48,912 bases of DNA, taken from NCBI GenBank assembly GCA_003164785.1, contig PLUE01000053.1, positions 84,708 to 133,619 on the forward strand, written 5' to 3'. This document shows positions 34,006-42,885 of this stretch, piece by piece. This DNA comes from Gammaproteobacteria bacterium (GTDB taxonomy: Bacteria > Pseudomonadota > Gammaproteobacteria > Steroidobacterales > Steroidobacteraceae). The notes beneath the pieces are model-generated. The model ran no database searches. It had not been told where the DNA came from and worked only from the letters and a program-made list of their open reading frames with translations. Every line of letters starts with the position of its first letter. The first letter of the stretch is position 1. Both the position numbers and the translations under genes were made by a program.

Positions 34006-34854
34006 ATGATCATCAAGGGTCGGCGGTTGGTTGTCGTGATGGGTCTGTTGGGGGCGCTGTTGGGGTCTGCCGGCCCTGCTCTTGCCCAGCATGCCGGTGG
34101 AGGCGGCGGCGGGCACGGCGGTGGTGGTGCGGCGCACGCGGGTGGCGGACATGCGGCGGGCGGCGGCGGTCATTTCGGCGGATCAGCCGGTGGCCACTAT
34201 GCGGGCGGCGCACACGCGGCGGCCGGCGGCCGTTACGCTGGCCGGGGGTACGCCGCCGGCGGCGGTGTTGCGCACAGCTACGGCGGTGGCGGCCTGCGGG
34301 GCTCGGCCTATGGCGGACGCGGCGGCTACGCTTACCCGGGCGGCGGGTATCGGCATGGCTACTCGACTGGCGCCTATTGGGGTGGTGGATACTGGCGGGG
34401 CGGCTATTGGCCGCGCGCGTATTACGGATATGGCTATTCCTGGTTTCTCCCGATGCTGCCGCTGGCTTACGCGACCTATTGGTACGGCGGCGTCCCCTAT
34501 TACTATGCGAACGACGTCTATTACACCTGGAACCCGGCGTATGACGGGTACACGGCAAGCGATCCGCCGCCGGTGACCGAGACGGGTGCGGATACCAGCG
34601 GTATCTCAGCCCCTGCCACCGACATGCAAGCTCCGCCGCCGGCACCCGGCGGCGCGGGCGATCCGGCGCAGGCCGGTCGCGGCAGCCAGGTGTTCATGTA
34701 TCCGAAAAACGGCCAAAGCGACCGGCAGCAATCGACCGACAAGCTCGAATGCCAGAAGTGGGCGTCCGATCAGGTAGGCCTCGGCACGAATGGGCCGGAT
34801 TATCGGCGGGCGTTCGTGGCGTGCGCGCAGGGGCGGGGGTATAGCGCGAACTGA
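34006..34854 (+). CDS. Secreted Gly/Tyr-rich protein with a conserved C-terminal Cys motif
   Basis: A 282-residue exported protein. The signal peptide ends at PALA. Residues 25-130 are nearly all Gly, Ala, His and Tyr (for example GGHAAGGGGHFGGSAGGHYA). A Trp/Tyr segment follows (AYWGGGYWRGGYWPRAYYGY). A linker leads to the C-terminal block VFMYPKNGQSDRQQSTDKLE with CQKWASDQVG and FVACAQGRGYS, where two Cys may form a disulfide. Similar C-terminal blocks occur in DUF6515-like envelope proteins (from memory). I chose the ATG at 34006 with GGAG upstream; the frame is open to 33892. A terminator follows. The function is unknown. Confidence 0.8.
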   Translation: MIIKGRRLVVVMGLLGALLGSAGPALAQHAGGGGGGHGGGGAAHAGGGHAAGGGGHFGGSAGGHYAGGAHAAAGGRYAGRGYAAGGGVAHSYGGGGLRGSAYGGRGGYAYPGGGYRHGYSTGAYWGGGYWRGGYWPRAYYGYGYSWFLPMLPLAYATYWYGGVPYYYANDVYYTWNPAYDGYTASDPPPVTETGADTSGISAPATDMQAPPPAPGGAGDPAQAGRGSQVFMYPKNGQSDRQQSTDKLECQKWASDQVGLGTNGPDYRRAFVACAQGRGYSAN

Positions 34855-34889
34855 GGGTTTGGAGTGGCCGGACCGGCGGGTTGCTGGGC

Positions 34890-34923
34890 CGCGCGGGGTT
34901 GATCCACGCCCGCGCGCTCTTTT
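34890..34923 (+). terminator. Intrinsic terminator after the Gly-rich gene
   Basis: CGCGCGGG (34890-34897) and CCCGCGCG (34909-34916) form an 8-base GC stem with an 11-base loop, followed by CTCTTTT. It lies 36 bases after the stop at 34854 and just before the end of the convergent pilE gene. Confidence 0.7.
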
Positions 34924-34926
34924 GTC

Positions 34927-35412
34927 CTACCAGCAGTTGGCGGTGTTGTCGACGCCTGCCGAGTTTTGGGCTGTACGCGCGCCGCCCGACGTCACGGTAA
35001 AGGTGTAGCACTGAGTGTCGTTCACCTGGTCGCCGACGGCGGTGGCAACCAAGGTGTAGGTGGCCGGTGTCCCGCCGGCGGACGCAGCCGTCGGGACACC
35101 GGCCGGCACGACGCCGAGCTGGGTGATCTGGTAATAGCCGCTGCCGACCGGGAAGGGCGGCGCGGCGGCCGTGTACCCCACATCCGTCGGCAGATTAGAG
35201 TAGGTGTTTTGCGCGCTGAAATACCGTTCCTCGAGGCTGGCGATGTCCAGCAACGCGCTTTTCGCCTCCGTGCGACGTGACTTTCGTACGTAGATCAAAT
35301 ACGACGGCACCGCGATCGCGGCGAGAATGGCGGCGATCAACATCGCGACGATGAGCTCGACCAGAGTGAAGCCTCGGTTGCATCGAGTCGTTGACTGCAT
35401 TGGATTGTTCAT
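34927..35412 (-). CDS. pilE: Type IV minor pilin PilE
   Basis: A prepilin of 161 residues with a type III signal sequence. After the basic leader MNNPMQSTTRCNR comes GFTLVELIVAMLIAAILAAI, cleaved and methylated by PilD after Gly, with Glu5 of the mature protein present. The globular domain contains ASLEERYFSAQNTYSNLP, which is typical of PilE minor pilins. A C-terminal Cys pair (QCYTF and TANCW) gives the D-region disulfide. It is the last gene of the operon, one base after the pilY1 stop. It is expected to help prime pilus assembly with PilV, PilW, PilX and FimT. Confidence 0.9.
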   Translation of the reverse strand: MNNPMQSTTRCNRGFTLVELIVAMLIAAILAAIAVPSYLIYVRKSRRTEAKSALLDIASLEERYFSAQNTYSNLPTDVGYTAAAPPFPVGSGYYQITQLGVVPAGVPTAASAGGTPATYTLVATAVGDQVNDTQCYTFTVTSGGARTAQNSAGVDNTANCW

Positions 35413-35413
35413 A

Positions 35414-38400
35414 TTAGCGCTTCTGTATCCAGGTGACGCGCCCCCCTTGGAGGCTGACGTTTTTGATCTTGAACGTTTTAAGCCCGTTGGGTGTGACGAC
35501 TAGCCCGTTGGAGCCCGTGTTGCTGCTTCCGGCGCTCACGACCGACAGGCTTCCGGTGCCTCCCAACGCGAGACCGCTGACGGCTTGTGTGTTGGCGTTG
35601 GAGTCCGTCACGGTGAGGTTGCTGTTCACGGAGGTGGTGGTGCTGTTCGGGTTCACGAAAAACGTGCTCGTGCTCAGAAAGGCGCCGCCCGTCGCAGGAT
35701 TGATCGCCATGGTCCAGCCGCCTGCGGATGTGGATGAGCAGGTTGCCAATGAGGTGACGGGTGGAATCGCGGTGTTGACCACGAATGCGCCCAACGCCAA
35801 GCTCGGATTGTAAATGACTTGCTCATAGACGATCGCGTTGGTGGTGTTGCTGTTCAAGTTAGGGGCATTACCATCCATGGGATTTGCGTAACCATAGGTC
35901 AAGGGAAGATACCAACCGTATTGTGTACACCCGACCGTGTCCGCATAGCACACCGTGGAACTGCTGACCGTACGGTAAGCGCTGGTGGTCGCGGTGCTCG
36001 AACTGCTATAGGTGCCCGTGATGCTCTGAGCTTGTAAATTGGCGGTGCCCGAGATGGCCGCCGCGGGCGGGTTCGGTTGTGCGGGCTTGGCGATGGTGCC
36101 GCGGGGTAGCGCAGCGTACTGGGTGCTCGACTCTGCATTCCACGTGGCCAGGTCCCAATCCCAGATTCCGTACAGGTATTGCTGCGTGGTCTTGTACGTG
36201 GCCGCGGATGTGTTCGTCAGGGGCGTTTGCTGCCCGGTGCCGAATTCCACCATGACCCGGCTCGTGGGCGAAGAACTGACGGACGCGACGATGAGCTTGG
36301 TGGTGATCGGCTGCCCGGAGAGCGTCGTGAACAGCGGGTTCGGCCGCACCGCCCAACTGCTGGGCGTCGCACTGGTTAGATCGAACCGCCACACATTGCC
36401 GAGCAGATCTCCCGCATAGATGTAGTCGACCACGGTGTCGCCGTCGAGATCCGCCGCAGTCGTGTAGGCAATGCCGTTGCCGCTGCCCGCGGTGCCGGTG
36501 CTGAGATAATAGAACGTCGGGGCGCCTGTGCTTGCATTCACGAGCATGACGTATATGCCCGCATCGCCGGTGGAGCTGCCGAAGCCGTTGCCGAACACCG
36601 CACCCCAGGTGCCATTATGAAATCGATGCAGCTCGGGCGTGCCATACGTGTTGCCCAGATTGATGCCGCACTTGCTGCTGCCGGTATCGGTGGCGCACGT
36701 CAAGGTCGTGCCCGTTGGGGTCGTGCTCCACTCGCCGATCACGGTGTTGGCCGCGGTCGATTCGGAAAATCCGTCGGTGGATCCCGTGCCGGGGTTGGTG
36801 ATGTCGAGCGCATAAATTGCCGCACCGCCGGGTCCCAGACCGCCGACGAGCCAGGTATGCCACGCACCGGCATAGTACAAATCGCCCGTCCCCGGCTGCG
36901 CGTCGACATCGAAACGGTGACCATATTGATAGTTGGAGTAGTCGAGCGATGCATCGGTTGAGATGTTGATGTGATTGACCACGTACCCCGGTACGTACGC
37001 CATCACTTCATAGCCATCGTTGTAGGTACCGTCGTAGCTTCCGCTGGAGTTGAAGGAGCCGGTCCTGAAGCCGTGCAACATGCCGTCGTTTGCGCCGGTA
37101 TACACCACGTTGGTGCGGGTTTTTTCAGCCGCAATATAGGCCGTATAGGTCTGGCCGGAGTTCTCCGGCATGGCCGCGCCGGCATGCAGTGCATCCGCCC
37201 AGAGCGCAGTGAATGTATTGGAGGGCGGCCCCACCCACGTGGGGCTGGAATCGATGATGTCTCCGAGCACGCTGAGCCGATCCCGATACAAGCCGGCGCC
37301 CGCCGGGGTGATCTCATTGCTGCGATCACCGCGCAGATAGGTGAGGCGGCTGGCGGTCAGCGACGCGTCGCCGGTGTCCAATGCGGCCTGCTCGCTGCTC
37401 GACAGGCTCGCCCATTCGAACGGGATGCCCGTGGCGCCGTTCCAGCTCATGACAACCCGGCTGGTGGGAGCTTCGGCCGCTGTGGGTCCAGCCACGCCCG
37501 TCGTGGCGCAGGACGCGCCGCTGGCGACTCCGGTGAGCACGCAGGACGCGTCCCAGTTCACGGCGGGAGAGACCTCCAATAGATTGGCATCCGTCGGCGA
37601 TACGACCAGGTACTGGGACGTGACGGAGCCCGACCAGTTGGTGGGATTGTAGAAGGCAAAATAGGCTTGCGTGCCGGTTTGCAGCTTGGAGGATTGTTTT
37701 TGGTTGAGGCCGGCCGAGCTCTGCGTCGTGGTCTGCGGATTGGCCTGAAAGCACATGATCTCGTGGATGTTGTCGCTGCCGCCCGTGGATCCCGCGAAGC
37801 CGAAGCGTACGGCCGCAGGAAGCGCACCATTCGCCGTCTCGATCTGCTGGTTGCTGATAACGGCCTGGGTGGCGCCGCCATTGTAACTGTACGACAGGCT
37901 CAGCAGGCCGGCCGTGGTAATCGAGAGCGTATAGGTGATGGGTATCCCGTACGCCGGATCGGTGCTGCCATAGCCGCGCATGGTGGCGCTCTCGTTGGCG
38001 ATTTTGACATTCGTAAGCACTTTGTAGGCATTGGGGATAACGGCATAGTTCGGCACCGTCGTCGTGGTTTGGAACGGGGCCGACGGGTTCGAGAAGTCCC
38101 AAACAAAGCCGCTTTGGCATGTGGCCTGCACGGCCTGTGCTCGCTGCGCATACGATAGGCCCGAAGGGTACTGAAGCGGGTAGGTTAGGTTGAGATAACT
38201 CCACGAGGTGCTGCCGGCGCCGCGCAGGCCGATGCGATTGGGGACGGCGCCATAGCCGGTCGAGGTGTTGTCACCGGCATTGAGAAAATTGCCGAACTCG
38301 TCGATGCCCAGCCCGATGTAGCCGCCGGTGAGTCCATCGTAACCTCGGGGCTGCCCGTTGGCGCGCAACGTTTGGGAATTGTTCGTATTCGAGCAGGTAT

Positions 38401-38896
38401 AGCCCAAGCTGCCGCCGAACGCTCCCACGTCCGCCACTTGCTTGGCATCCTGCAGGAAGAAGCTGATGCCGTCGGCGCCGTCGGCGCCGGTCCCACCAGA
38501 ATTGCCCTCGTAGGTTTCGGTGGTAAAGGTGACCTGTATGCCTTGGGAGCTCAAGGGAAAGCTGAATGCGGACAGAATCGCGCCAGTCTCGTTGAAGCTT
38601 TGCGTGAAACGCAATGCGCCGCCCAGGGCCGGCGTGTCCGGCAGCGTGCCTGTGTCGCCGCCCGTCAATGTGATTCCGCTGTAATACGGGTAGCCCACGC
38701 AGGTAGGAATGATCCCCGGACTCGTGGTGGCGGTGGAACTCCCCGCCGTCAGGCAGGCTCCATTTAGGAAATACCACGAGTTGTTGGTGGTGGCGCCGGT
38801 GAAGTTTTCGGTGTAGGTGGTCGAGTCCGCGTCGGCAATCAAGGGCACGCAGATTGCCGCTGTCAGGACCGCGAGGACCAGGATTCTAGTTTTCAT
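35414..38896 (-). CDS. pilY1: PilY1-type pilus tip adhesin with an L-type-lectin-like N-terminal domain
   Basis: A large exported protein of 1160 residues that caps or primes type IV pili and binds surfaces. The signal peptide ends near DADS. Residues about 25-385 look like an L-type (legume-like) lectin fold: GADGISFFLQDAKQVADVGA, GGSLGYTCSN, GYIGLGIDEFGNF, NRIGLRG, and the terminal strand VRFGFAGSTGGSDNIHEIMC. The C-terminal half is the PilY1 beta-propeller, with the EF-hand-like calcium loop DLDGDTVVDYIYAGDLLGNV (about residues 815-835) and WRFDL after it. Pseudomonas PilY1 has a von Willebrand A domain at the N-terminus; I see none here. The ATG overlaps the pilX stop by four bases. Confidence 0.92.
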   Translation of the reverse strand: MKTRILVLAVLTAAICVPLIADADSTTYTENFTGATTNNSWYFLNGACLTAGSSTATTSPGIIPTCVGYPYYSGITLTGGDTGTLPDTPALGGALRFTQSFNETGAILSAFSFPLSSQGIQVTFTTETYEGNSGGTGADGADGISFFLQDAKQVADVGAFGGSLGYTCSNTNNSQTLRANGQPRGYDGLTGGYIGLGIDEFGNFLNAGDNTSTGYGAVPNRIGLRGAGSTSWSYLNLTYPLQYPSGLSYAQRAQAVQATCQSGFVWDFSNPSAPFQTTTTVPNYAVIPNAYKVLTNVKIANESATMRGYGSTDPAYGIPITYTLSITTAGLLSLSYSYNGGATQAVISNQQIETANGALPAAVRFGFAGSTGGSDNIHEIMCFQANPQTTTQSSAGLNQKQSSKLQTGTQAYFAFYNPTNWSGSVTSQYLVVSPTDANLLEVSPAVNWDASCVLTGVASGASCATTGVAGPTAAEAPTSRVVMSWNGATGIPFEWASLSSSEQAALDTGDASLTASRLTYLRGDRSNEITPAGAGLYRDRLSVLGDIIDSSPTWVGPPSNTFTALWADALHAGAAMPENSGQTYTAYIAAEKTRTNVVYTGANDGMLHGFRTGSFNSSGSYDGTYNDGYEVMAYVPGYVVNHINISTDASLDYSNYQYGHRFDVDAQPGTGDLYYAGAWHTWLVGGLGPGGAAIYALDITNPGTGSTDGFSESTAANTVIGEWSTTPTGTTLTCATDTGSSKCGINLGNTYGTPELHRFHNGTWGAVFGNGFGSSTGDAGIYVMLVNASTGAPTFYYLSTGTAGSGNGIAYTTAADLDGDTVVDYIYAGDLLGNVWRFDLTSATPSSWAVRPNPLFTTLSGQPITTKLIVASVSSSPTSRVMVEFGTGQQTPLTNTSAATYKTTQQYLYGIWDWDLATWNAESSTQYAALPRGTIAKPAQPNPPAAAISGTANLQAQSITGTYSSSSTATTSAYRTVSSSTVCYADTVGCTQYGWYLPLTYGYANPMDGNAPNLNSNTTNAIVYEQVIYNPSLALGAFVVNTAIPPVTSLATCSSTSAGGWTMAINPATGGAFLSTSTFFVNPNSTTTSVNSNLTVTDSNANTQAVSGLALGGTGSLSVVSAGSSNTGSNGLVVTPNGLKTFKIKNVSLQGGRVTWIQKR

Positions 38897-39480
38897 TGTT
38901 GCGGGTCCAGATTCTTGGTGCTGCTCTGCACGACATAGGTGCTCTCGACGACCGATACGGTGTCCGGCGTGCCGCCGTAAGCGACGGCGTCGATTTGGTA
39001 CACGTATCCGATGCTGTTGTTGGCGCTGCTGCCCGGCGCGATGCCGAGATAGTTGATATAAAAAGCCGGTTTGTAGTAATACGTGCTCATCGCCACGTTT
39101 AACCCGCTTTCCACGTTCATGCTCGGGGGCACGTAATTAACGCCCGTCGTCCATTGAGTGCTCGCCGCCAACGTCGCTGCGCTGATCGGATTCGAGCACA
39201 CAACTCCCCCCACCAAACTGGCGGCGGCCAGCGGCGGAACGCATGGGGTGCCGGTCGTATTGTTGCCCTGAACGAGCCACCACTCAGCGTATTGTTCAGC
39301 AGATTCCGCCGCAGCCGTTGCACGCTGCTTGTCGCGGATGTTACCCGCGATTTTCTCGTCGATCCCGAAACTGCGGAACATGCTCACGGCCAACAAGGTG
39401 ACCACCACCAACAGCAGCAAACTGGTGATCAAGACCATGCCGCATTGCAGGCGATGAGACCGCACCGGGCGGGCGATCAT
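38893..39480 (-). CDS. pilX: Type IV pilus assembly protein PilX
   Basis: A minor-pilin-like protein of 195 residues. The N-terminus QCGMVLITSLLLLVVVTLLA is the PilX form of the prepilin helix, without the standard GFTLIE. The conserved RSFGIDEKIAGNIRDKQRAT and AAESAEQYAEWWL follow, as in the PilX N-terminal domain family. The rest is a beta-rich pilin head. Both ends overlap the neighbours by four bases (ATGA), which fits tight translational coupling between PilW, PilX and PilY1 at the tip complex. Confidence 0.9.
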   Translation of the reverse strand: MIARPVRSHRLQCGMVLITSLLLLVVVTLLAVSMFRSFGIDEKIAGNIRDKQRATAAAESAEQYAEWWLVQGNNTTGTPCVPPLAAASLVGGVVCSNPISAATLAASTQWTTGVNYVPPSMNVESGLNVAMSTYYYKPAFYINYLGIAPGSSANNSIGYVYQIDAVAYGGTPDTVSVVESTYVVQSSTKNLDPQQ

Positions 39481-40265
39481 GTGGTCACTCCCGTCTGGTT
39501 CATCACGTCGATCACCCGGGTGAATACCACCGTTTGCGGGACCTTCGTGGTGCTTTGCCCCGGCAAGTTGCCGTAGGTCGGATTCGTGAAGGTCAACGTG
39601 ACCTTCACCGAGATCACGGCGAGCCAGTCGGCCGCGGCGGTCACGGCGGCTGCGCTCATGTAAGTATCCACCGAATAGTCCGTGAGCGAGGTGTTCGTGT
39701 GAACGCCGTAAAGGACCTGCATGCTGACCAGCCCGCTCACCAGGTGCACCGGCGCGCCGCCATTCAACGCGCACACCAGATCGCCCGTCAACGAGTCGAC
39801 ACTGAAGGTGTTGACGAACGTGATCGCGGTGGGGCTGGTGTTGCCGGTGCAGTTGATGAGATTGTCGGCGTCGATTGTCGCGGCCGTGCCGTTGGTTAGA
39901 AAGCGGACGGTAAGGGTGTCGCCGGCTGACGCGGGTACCGCAGGTTGGCCAAAGATGGACTGTCCTTGAACGGTGAACGGGGAAGTGGCCGGAAATACCG
40001 TCTGTGCGGTATTGGTGGTAGGAAGCGGAAAATATCCCGCGGCTTGAAGCACGTCGGTGATGAGCGTCATGGCCACCCGTTCGTTGTCTTGCAGCTGGGA
40101 TAAACCCGTTTGCGTTGTATACGTGCGCCGCATGCCTCCCATCAGCGTGATTAAACCGCCGACCAAAAACAAGCCGATGGCCATCGCAACCATCAGCTCC
40201 ACCAGGGTGAATCCGAGCTGCGCGCCATGAGCGGATCGATTTCGGTGAGCATTCATTGGTTTCAT
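39477..40265 (-). CDS. pilW: Type IV pilus assembly protein PilW
   Basis: A minor pilin of 262 residues. The prepilin motif is LGFTLVELMVAMAIGLFLVG with Glu5. The conserved stretch GGMRRTYTTQTGLSQLQDNE followed by RVAMTLITDVLQAAGYF is the PilW signature. The ATG at 40265 overlaps the TGA of pilV (ATGA); an ATG nine bases further in is possible. It forms part of the initiation complex with PilV and PilX. Confidence 0.9.
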   Translation of the reverse strand: MKPMNAHRNRSAHGAQLGFTLVELMVAMAIGLFLVGGLITLMGGMRRTYTTQTGLSQLQDNERVAMTLITDVLQAAGYFPLPTTNTAQTVFPATSPFTVQGQSIFGQPAVPASAGDTLTVRFLTNGTAATIDADNLINCTGNTSPTAITFVNTFSVDSLTGDLVCALNGGAPVHLVSGLVSMQVLYGVHTNTSLTDYSVDTYMSAAAVTAAADWLAVISVKVTLTFTNPTYGNLPGQSTTKVPQTVVFTRVIDVMNQTGVTT

Positions 40266-40852
40266 GGCTGCACGAGCAACGTATAGGTCGGAGCCTGCAA
40301 CCCGGCCAGATTGCTCTGTTTCGAGTCCAGTGCCACCGCGTTTTCGGCCCATTGGATCGTGATCGTGCAGGTGACCGGGGCCGTGGCCAGCGTCGTGCAG
40401 GAGATCGTGGCCAAGTAGACGGGTACCAACGCCTCCAAAGCCGCCGCCCACTGCTGTACGTCATAGGCCGCCATCGCACTGGCCGCGCAACTGGTAGCAC
40501 CGGGCGTGGAGCACCCCGTGGCGATGGGGGCCGCCAGAAGCGGATCCGAGATCGTCACCGGGCCGTTCGCGACCCCGACGCTGACCTGTGCTTGCGCGGT
40601 CGCGATACCTGGCGCCGACCAATACGCCGGATTGGCATGCATGGCCGCGGCGAGGCTCGCCGCCTCGATCGCCACCAGCGAGCGGGAACCGGCCACACCC
40701 GTGTTGACCAGCGCGAGCGCTTCCATCTTGGCGAGCCCCAGGAGGCCGATGGAGCAAACCACCAAGGCCACCATGACTTCGACGAGACTGAAACCTCGAG
40801 CGCGATCGACCCCCTTGGGTCGACGGACACGGTTGGCATTTCCGATGGTCAC
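40262..40852 (-). CDS. pilV: Type IV pilus modification protein PilV
   Basis: A minor pilin of 196 residues. The motif ARGFSLVEVMVALVVCSIGL with LLGLAKMEALAL after it is the PilV N-terminal pattern. Cys residues in TGCSTPGATSCAASAM and TISCTTLATAPVTCTITIQW suggest head disulfides, which DsbA could form. I chose the GTG at 40852, which overlaps the fimT stop (GTGA) and gives a normal short basic leader; the frame is open to 40924. Confidence 0.88.
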   Translation of the reverse strand: MTIGNANRVRRPKGVDRARGFSLVEVMVALVVCSIGLLGLAKMEALALVNTGVAGSRSLVAIEAASLAAAMHANPAYWSAPGIATAQAQVSVGVANGPVTISDPLLAAPIATGCSTPGATSCAASAMAAYDVQQWAAALEALVPVYLATISCTTLATAPVTCTITIQWAENAVALDSKQSNLAGLQAPTYTLLVQP

Positions 40853-41418
40853 GTGCAGTTTCCGACGGAAGCTTTTTCCGTGGTCAAGTTTCCGACCGGC
40901 GTCATCTCCAGGCACCGGGTCCACGCCGCATTGTCGGTCGAGTCGTGCAATTGCAGCACCACGTTGGAGGGGACGCCGGTGGCGCCATAGCCCACTCGAT
41001 TGAAGGTGATCGACTTGAAAGTGTTGGGAAGGGGCACGAAGCTATCGGAGCCCGTGAAGGGAGTCTGCCCGCGCAGAATGGTGTCTCCCGCGTCGACGAT
41101 CCCATTGGCGTTCGTGTCCACGAAGACGATCCAGCCGAGTTGCCAGGAGGTGCCTCCCGAACAGGCCGTGCCAGCCTGACTGGCGGTACCCGTGGACGCA
41201 CAAACCGTGACGGGCAGGCCCGTTTTCACGGCTTGGCTGCGGGCAAACTGCATGTCCCCGAGCAATCCGTTGACCTCGGTGGCTATGCGATTCGAGGCGG
41301 TGACATACTTGAACGAGGGAATGGCGATGGCCGCCAGGATGCTGACGATCAACATCACGATCAATAACTCGATCACGGTGAATCCGTCGTTGTGCCGAGT
41401 CGAGCGCATTCCATTCAT
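40849..41418 (-). CDS. fimT: Type IV minor pilin FimT/GspH
   Basis: A pseudopilin of 189 residues. The prepilin site is NDGFTVIELLIVMLIVSILA, and the FimT/GspH region continues with SNRIATEVNGLLGDMQFARS then QAVKTGLPVTVC. The loop WQLGWIVFVDTNANGIVDAG and the C-terminal Cys residues are typical. Some FimT proteins bind DNA for natural transformation; here a short C-terminal tail does not show the Arg-rich patch clearly, so that role is open. It is the first gene of the operon. The 126-base gap to the kinase gene end shows no clear promoter. Confidence 0.88.
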   Translation of the reverse strand: MNGMRSTRHNDGFTVIELLIVMLIVSILAAIAIPSFKYVTASNRIATEVNGLLGDMQFARSQAVKTGLPVTVCASTGTASQAGTACSGGTSWQLGWIVFVDTNANGIVDAGDTILRGQTPFTGSDSFVPLPNTFKSITFNRVGYGATGVPSNVVLQLHDSTDNAAWTRCLEMTPVGNLTTEKASVGNCT

Positions 41419-41544
41419 GGGGCACGAGGCTATCGAAGCAAGCTTGCGCGAAACTGACGCGGCGCGACTCTCGCCCGGAAGTGAGACCGCGTTCGCAGAA
41501 TTGACGTGGTTTTGCAGGCGGGCCGCCGGGCTTTTCGGACGGTT

Positions 41545-42885
41545 TCAGGGAAAGCGCACGGTCACCCTGGTTCCGTGTCCGCCTGCCGCGGAGTCGATCG
41601 ACACGGATGCGCCGTATAAATGCGCAATTTCTTCGACGATGGCGAGCCCCAGGCCGCTGCCGTAGCCGGGCGAGTTGGGCAGACGATAAAATCTCTGCCG
41701 CACCCGATGTCGGTCGGCTTCAGGAATGCCGATTCCCGTGTCCTCGACGGCGAGGAACGGCTTGCCGCTCCGCTGGCCGCTACTGACGGTCACCCTACCG
41801 CTCGCGGGGGTGTATTTGAGCGCGTTGTCGACCAGATTGCTCAGAAGATCATCGATCAACGCAGGATCCGCCGTGATCGATGCGGGCTCGGTTTCAACGC
41901 CCAGGTCGATGTTCGATAGCAGTGCTCGATCATAAAATCTGGCGACCACCTCACCGACGATGGTGTTCAGCGCGACAGTCTGATTTTTGGTGCTCAAATT
42001 CACGGTCGGGGCGGCCCGCGCCAGGGTCAGCAATTGATTGGACGAGTGTGCCAGCTGACGGATTCCCTCCTGCAGCGTCAGCAGCCGCCCCCGGATGGGA
42101 GTGGCAGCCGACTCCGCGAGGAGAAGTTCCAGCTGCGCCTGCAGGCCGGTGATCGGCGTGCGCAATTGATGTGCGGTGTTGGCGATGAACTGCTGTTGCG
42201 ATTGAGCGGACGATCGCAGCGTGCCGAACAGGCGATTCAGGGTGACCACCACGGACGCCAGTTCGCGTGGCACGGAGGACTCATCGATGGGACGCAGATC
42301 CTGCGGTGAGCGAGCGGCAATCTCTTTGCGCAGACTCTTGATCGGGCGCAGCCCCAATTGGATGCCGACCCACACCAATACCAGGGTGATATCGAGCTGG
42401 ACGAAATCCGAGAGCAAGGTGCTCATGAAGCCATAGCGAGCCGTCAGCGCCGCGCTGGGCCGCATGTCGGCCACCGTGATCAAGGCCACGCCTGCCGATG
42501 TGTCGAAACGTGTGGTCAAGCTGCGCAGGGTGTGGTGATGGATCTGGATCATCGCGACCAGTTGGCTGGTTTCGCCGCTCATGGCGACGATGGGTAGTTC
42601 AGCGTTGCCGGCCAGCAATCGACCGTGGGTATCGCGAATCGAGTAGGTCACCGCGTCCGGCGGGAGGGACGGCGGAGAGCCTGGCGGGGAATCGATGGAG
42701 AAGGTCCCGTCCTTGACCGCGATGTGCGCGATTAGCGCAACGGTCGCTTCCTTCAACCGCCGATCGCTGCTGATGACGCCCGGGCCCACCGTGTTCAGGT
42801 AATGCGCGAGCGCGCTGACCAAGGCCAGCAGCATCAGTGGAACCGCCAGCCAGATCACCAAGCGGCGGCTGATCGATGAACTCAC
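41545..42885 (-). CDS. Sensor histidine kinase (TctE/QseC type)
   Basis: An inner-membrane two-component kinase of 446 residues. A first helix (LVIWLAVPLMLLALVSALAH), a periplasmic region of about 125 residues and a second helix near residue 165 are followed by a HAMP-like linker. The phosphorylated residue is His239 in ANTAHQLRTPITGLQAQLEL. ATPase boxes are NLVDNALKYTP (N), EDTGIGIP (G1) and GSGLGLAIVEEI (G2). The GTG start overlaps the regulator stop (GTGA). The signal it senses is not known. Confidence 0.92.
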   Translation of the reverse strand: MSSSISRRLVIWLAVPLMLLALVSALAHYLNTVGPGVISSDRRLKEATVALIAHIAVKDGTFSIDSPPGSPPSLPPDAVTYSIRDTHGRLLAGNAELPIVAMSGETSQLVAMIQIHHHTLRSLTTRFDTSAGVALITVADMRPSAALTARYGFMSTLLSDFVQLDITLVLVWVGIQLGLRPIKSLRKEIAARSPQDLRPIDESSVPRELASVVVTLNRLFGTLRSSAQSQQQFIANTAHQLRTPITGLQAQLELLLAESAATPIRGRLLTLQEGIRQLAHSSNQLLTLARAAPTVNLSTKNQTVALNTIVGEVVARFYDRALLSNIDLGVETEPASITADPALIDDLLSNLVDNALKYTPASGRVTVSSGQRSGKPFLAVEDTGIGIPEADRHRVRQRFYRLPNSPGYGSGLGLAIVEEIAHLYGASVSIDSAAGGHGTRVTVRFP

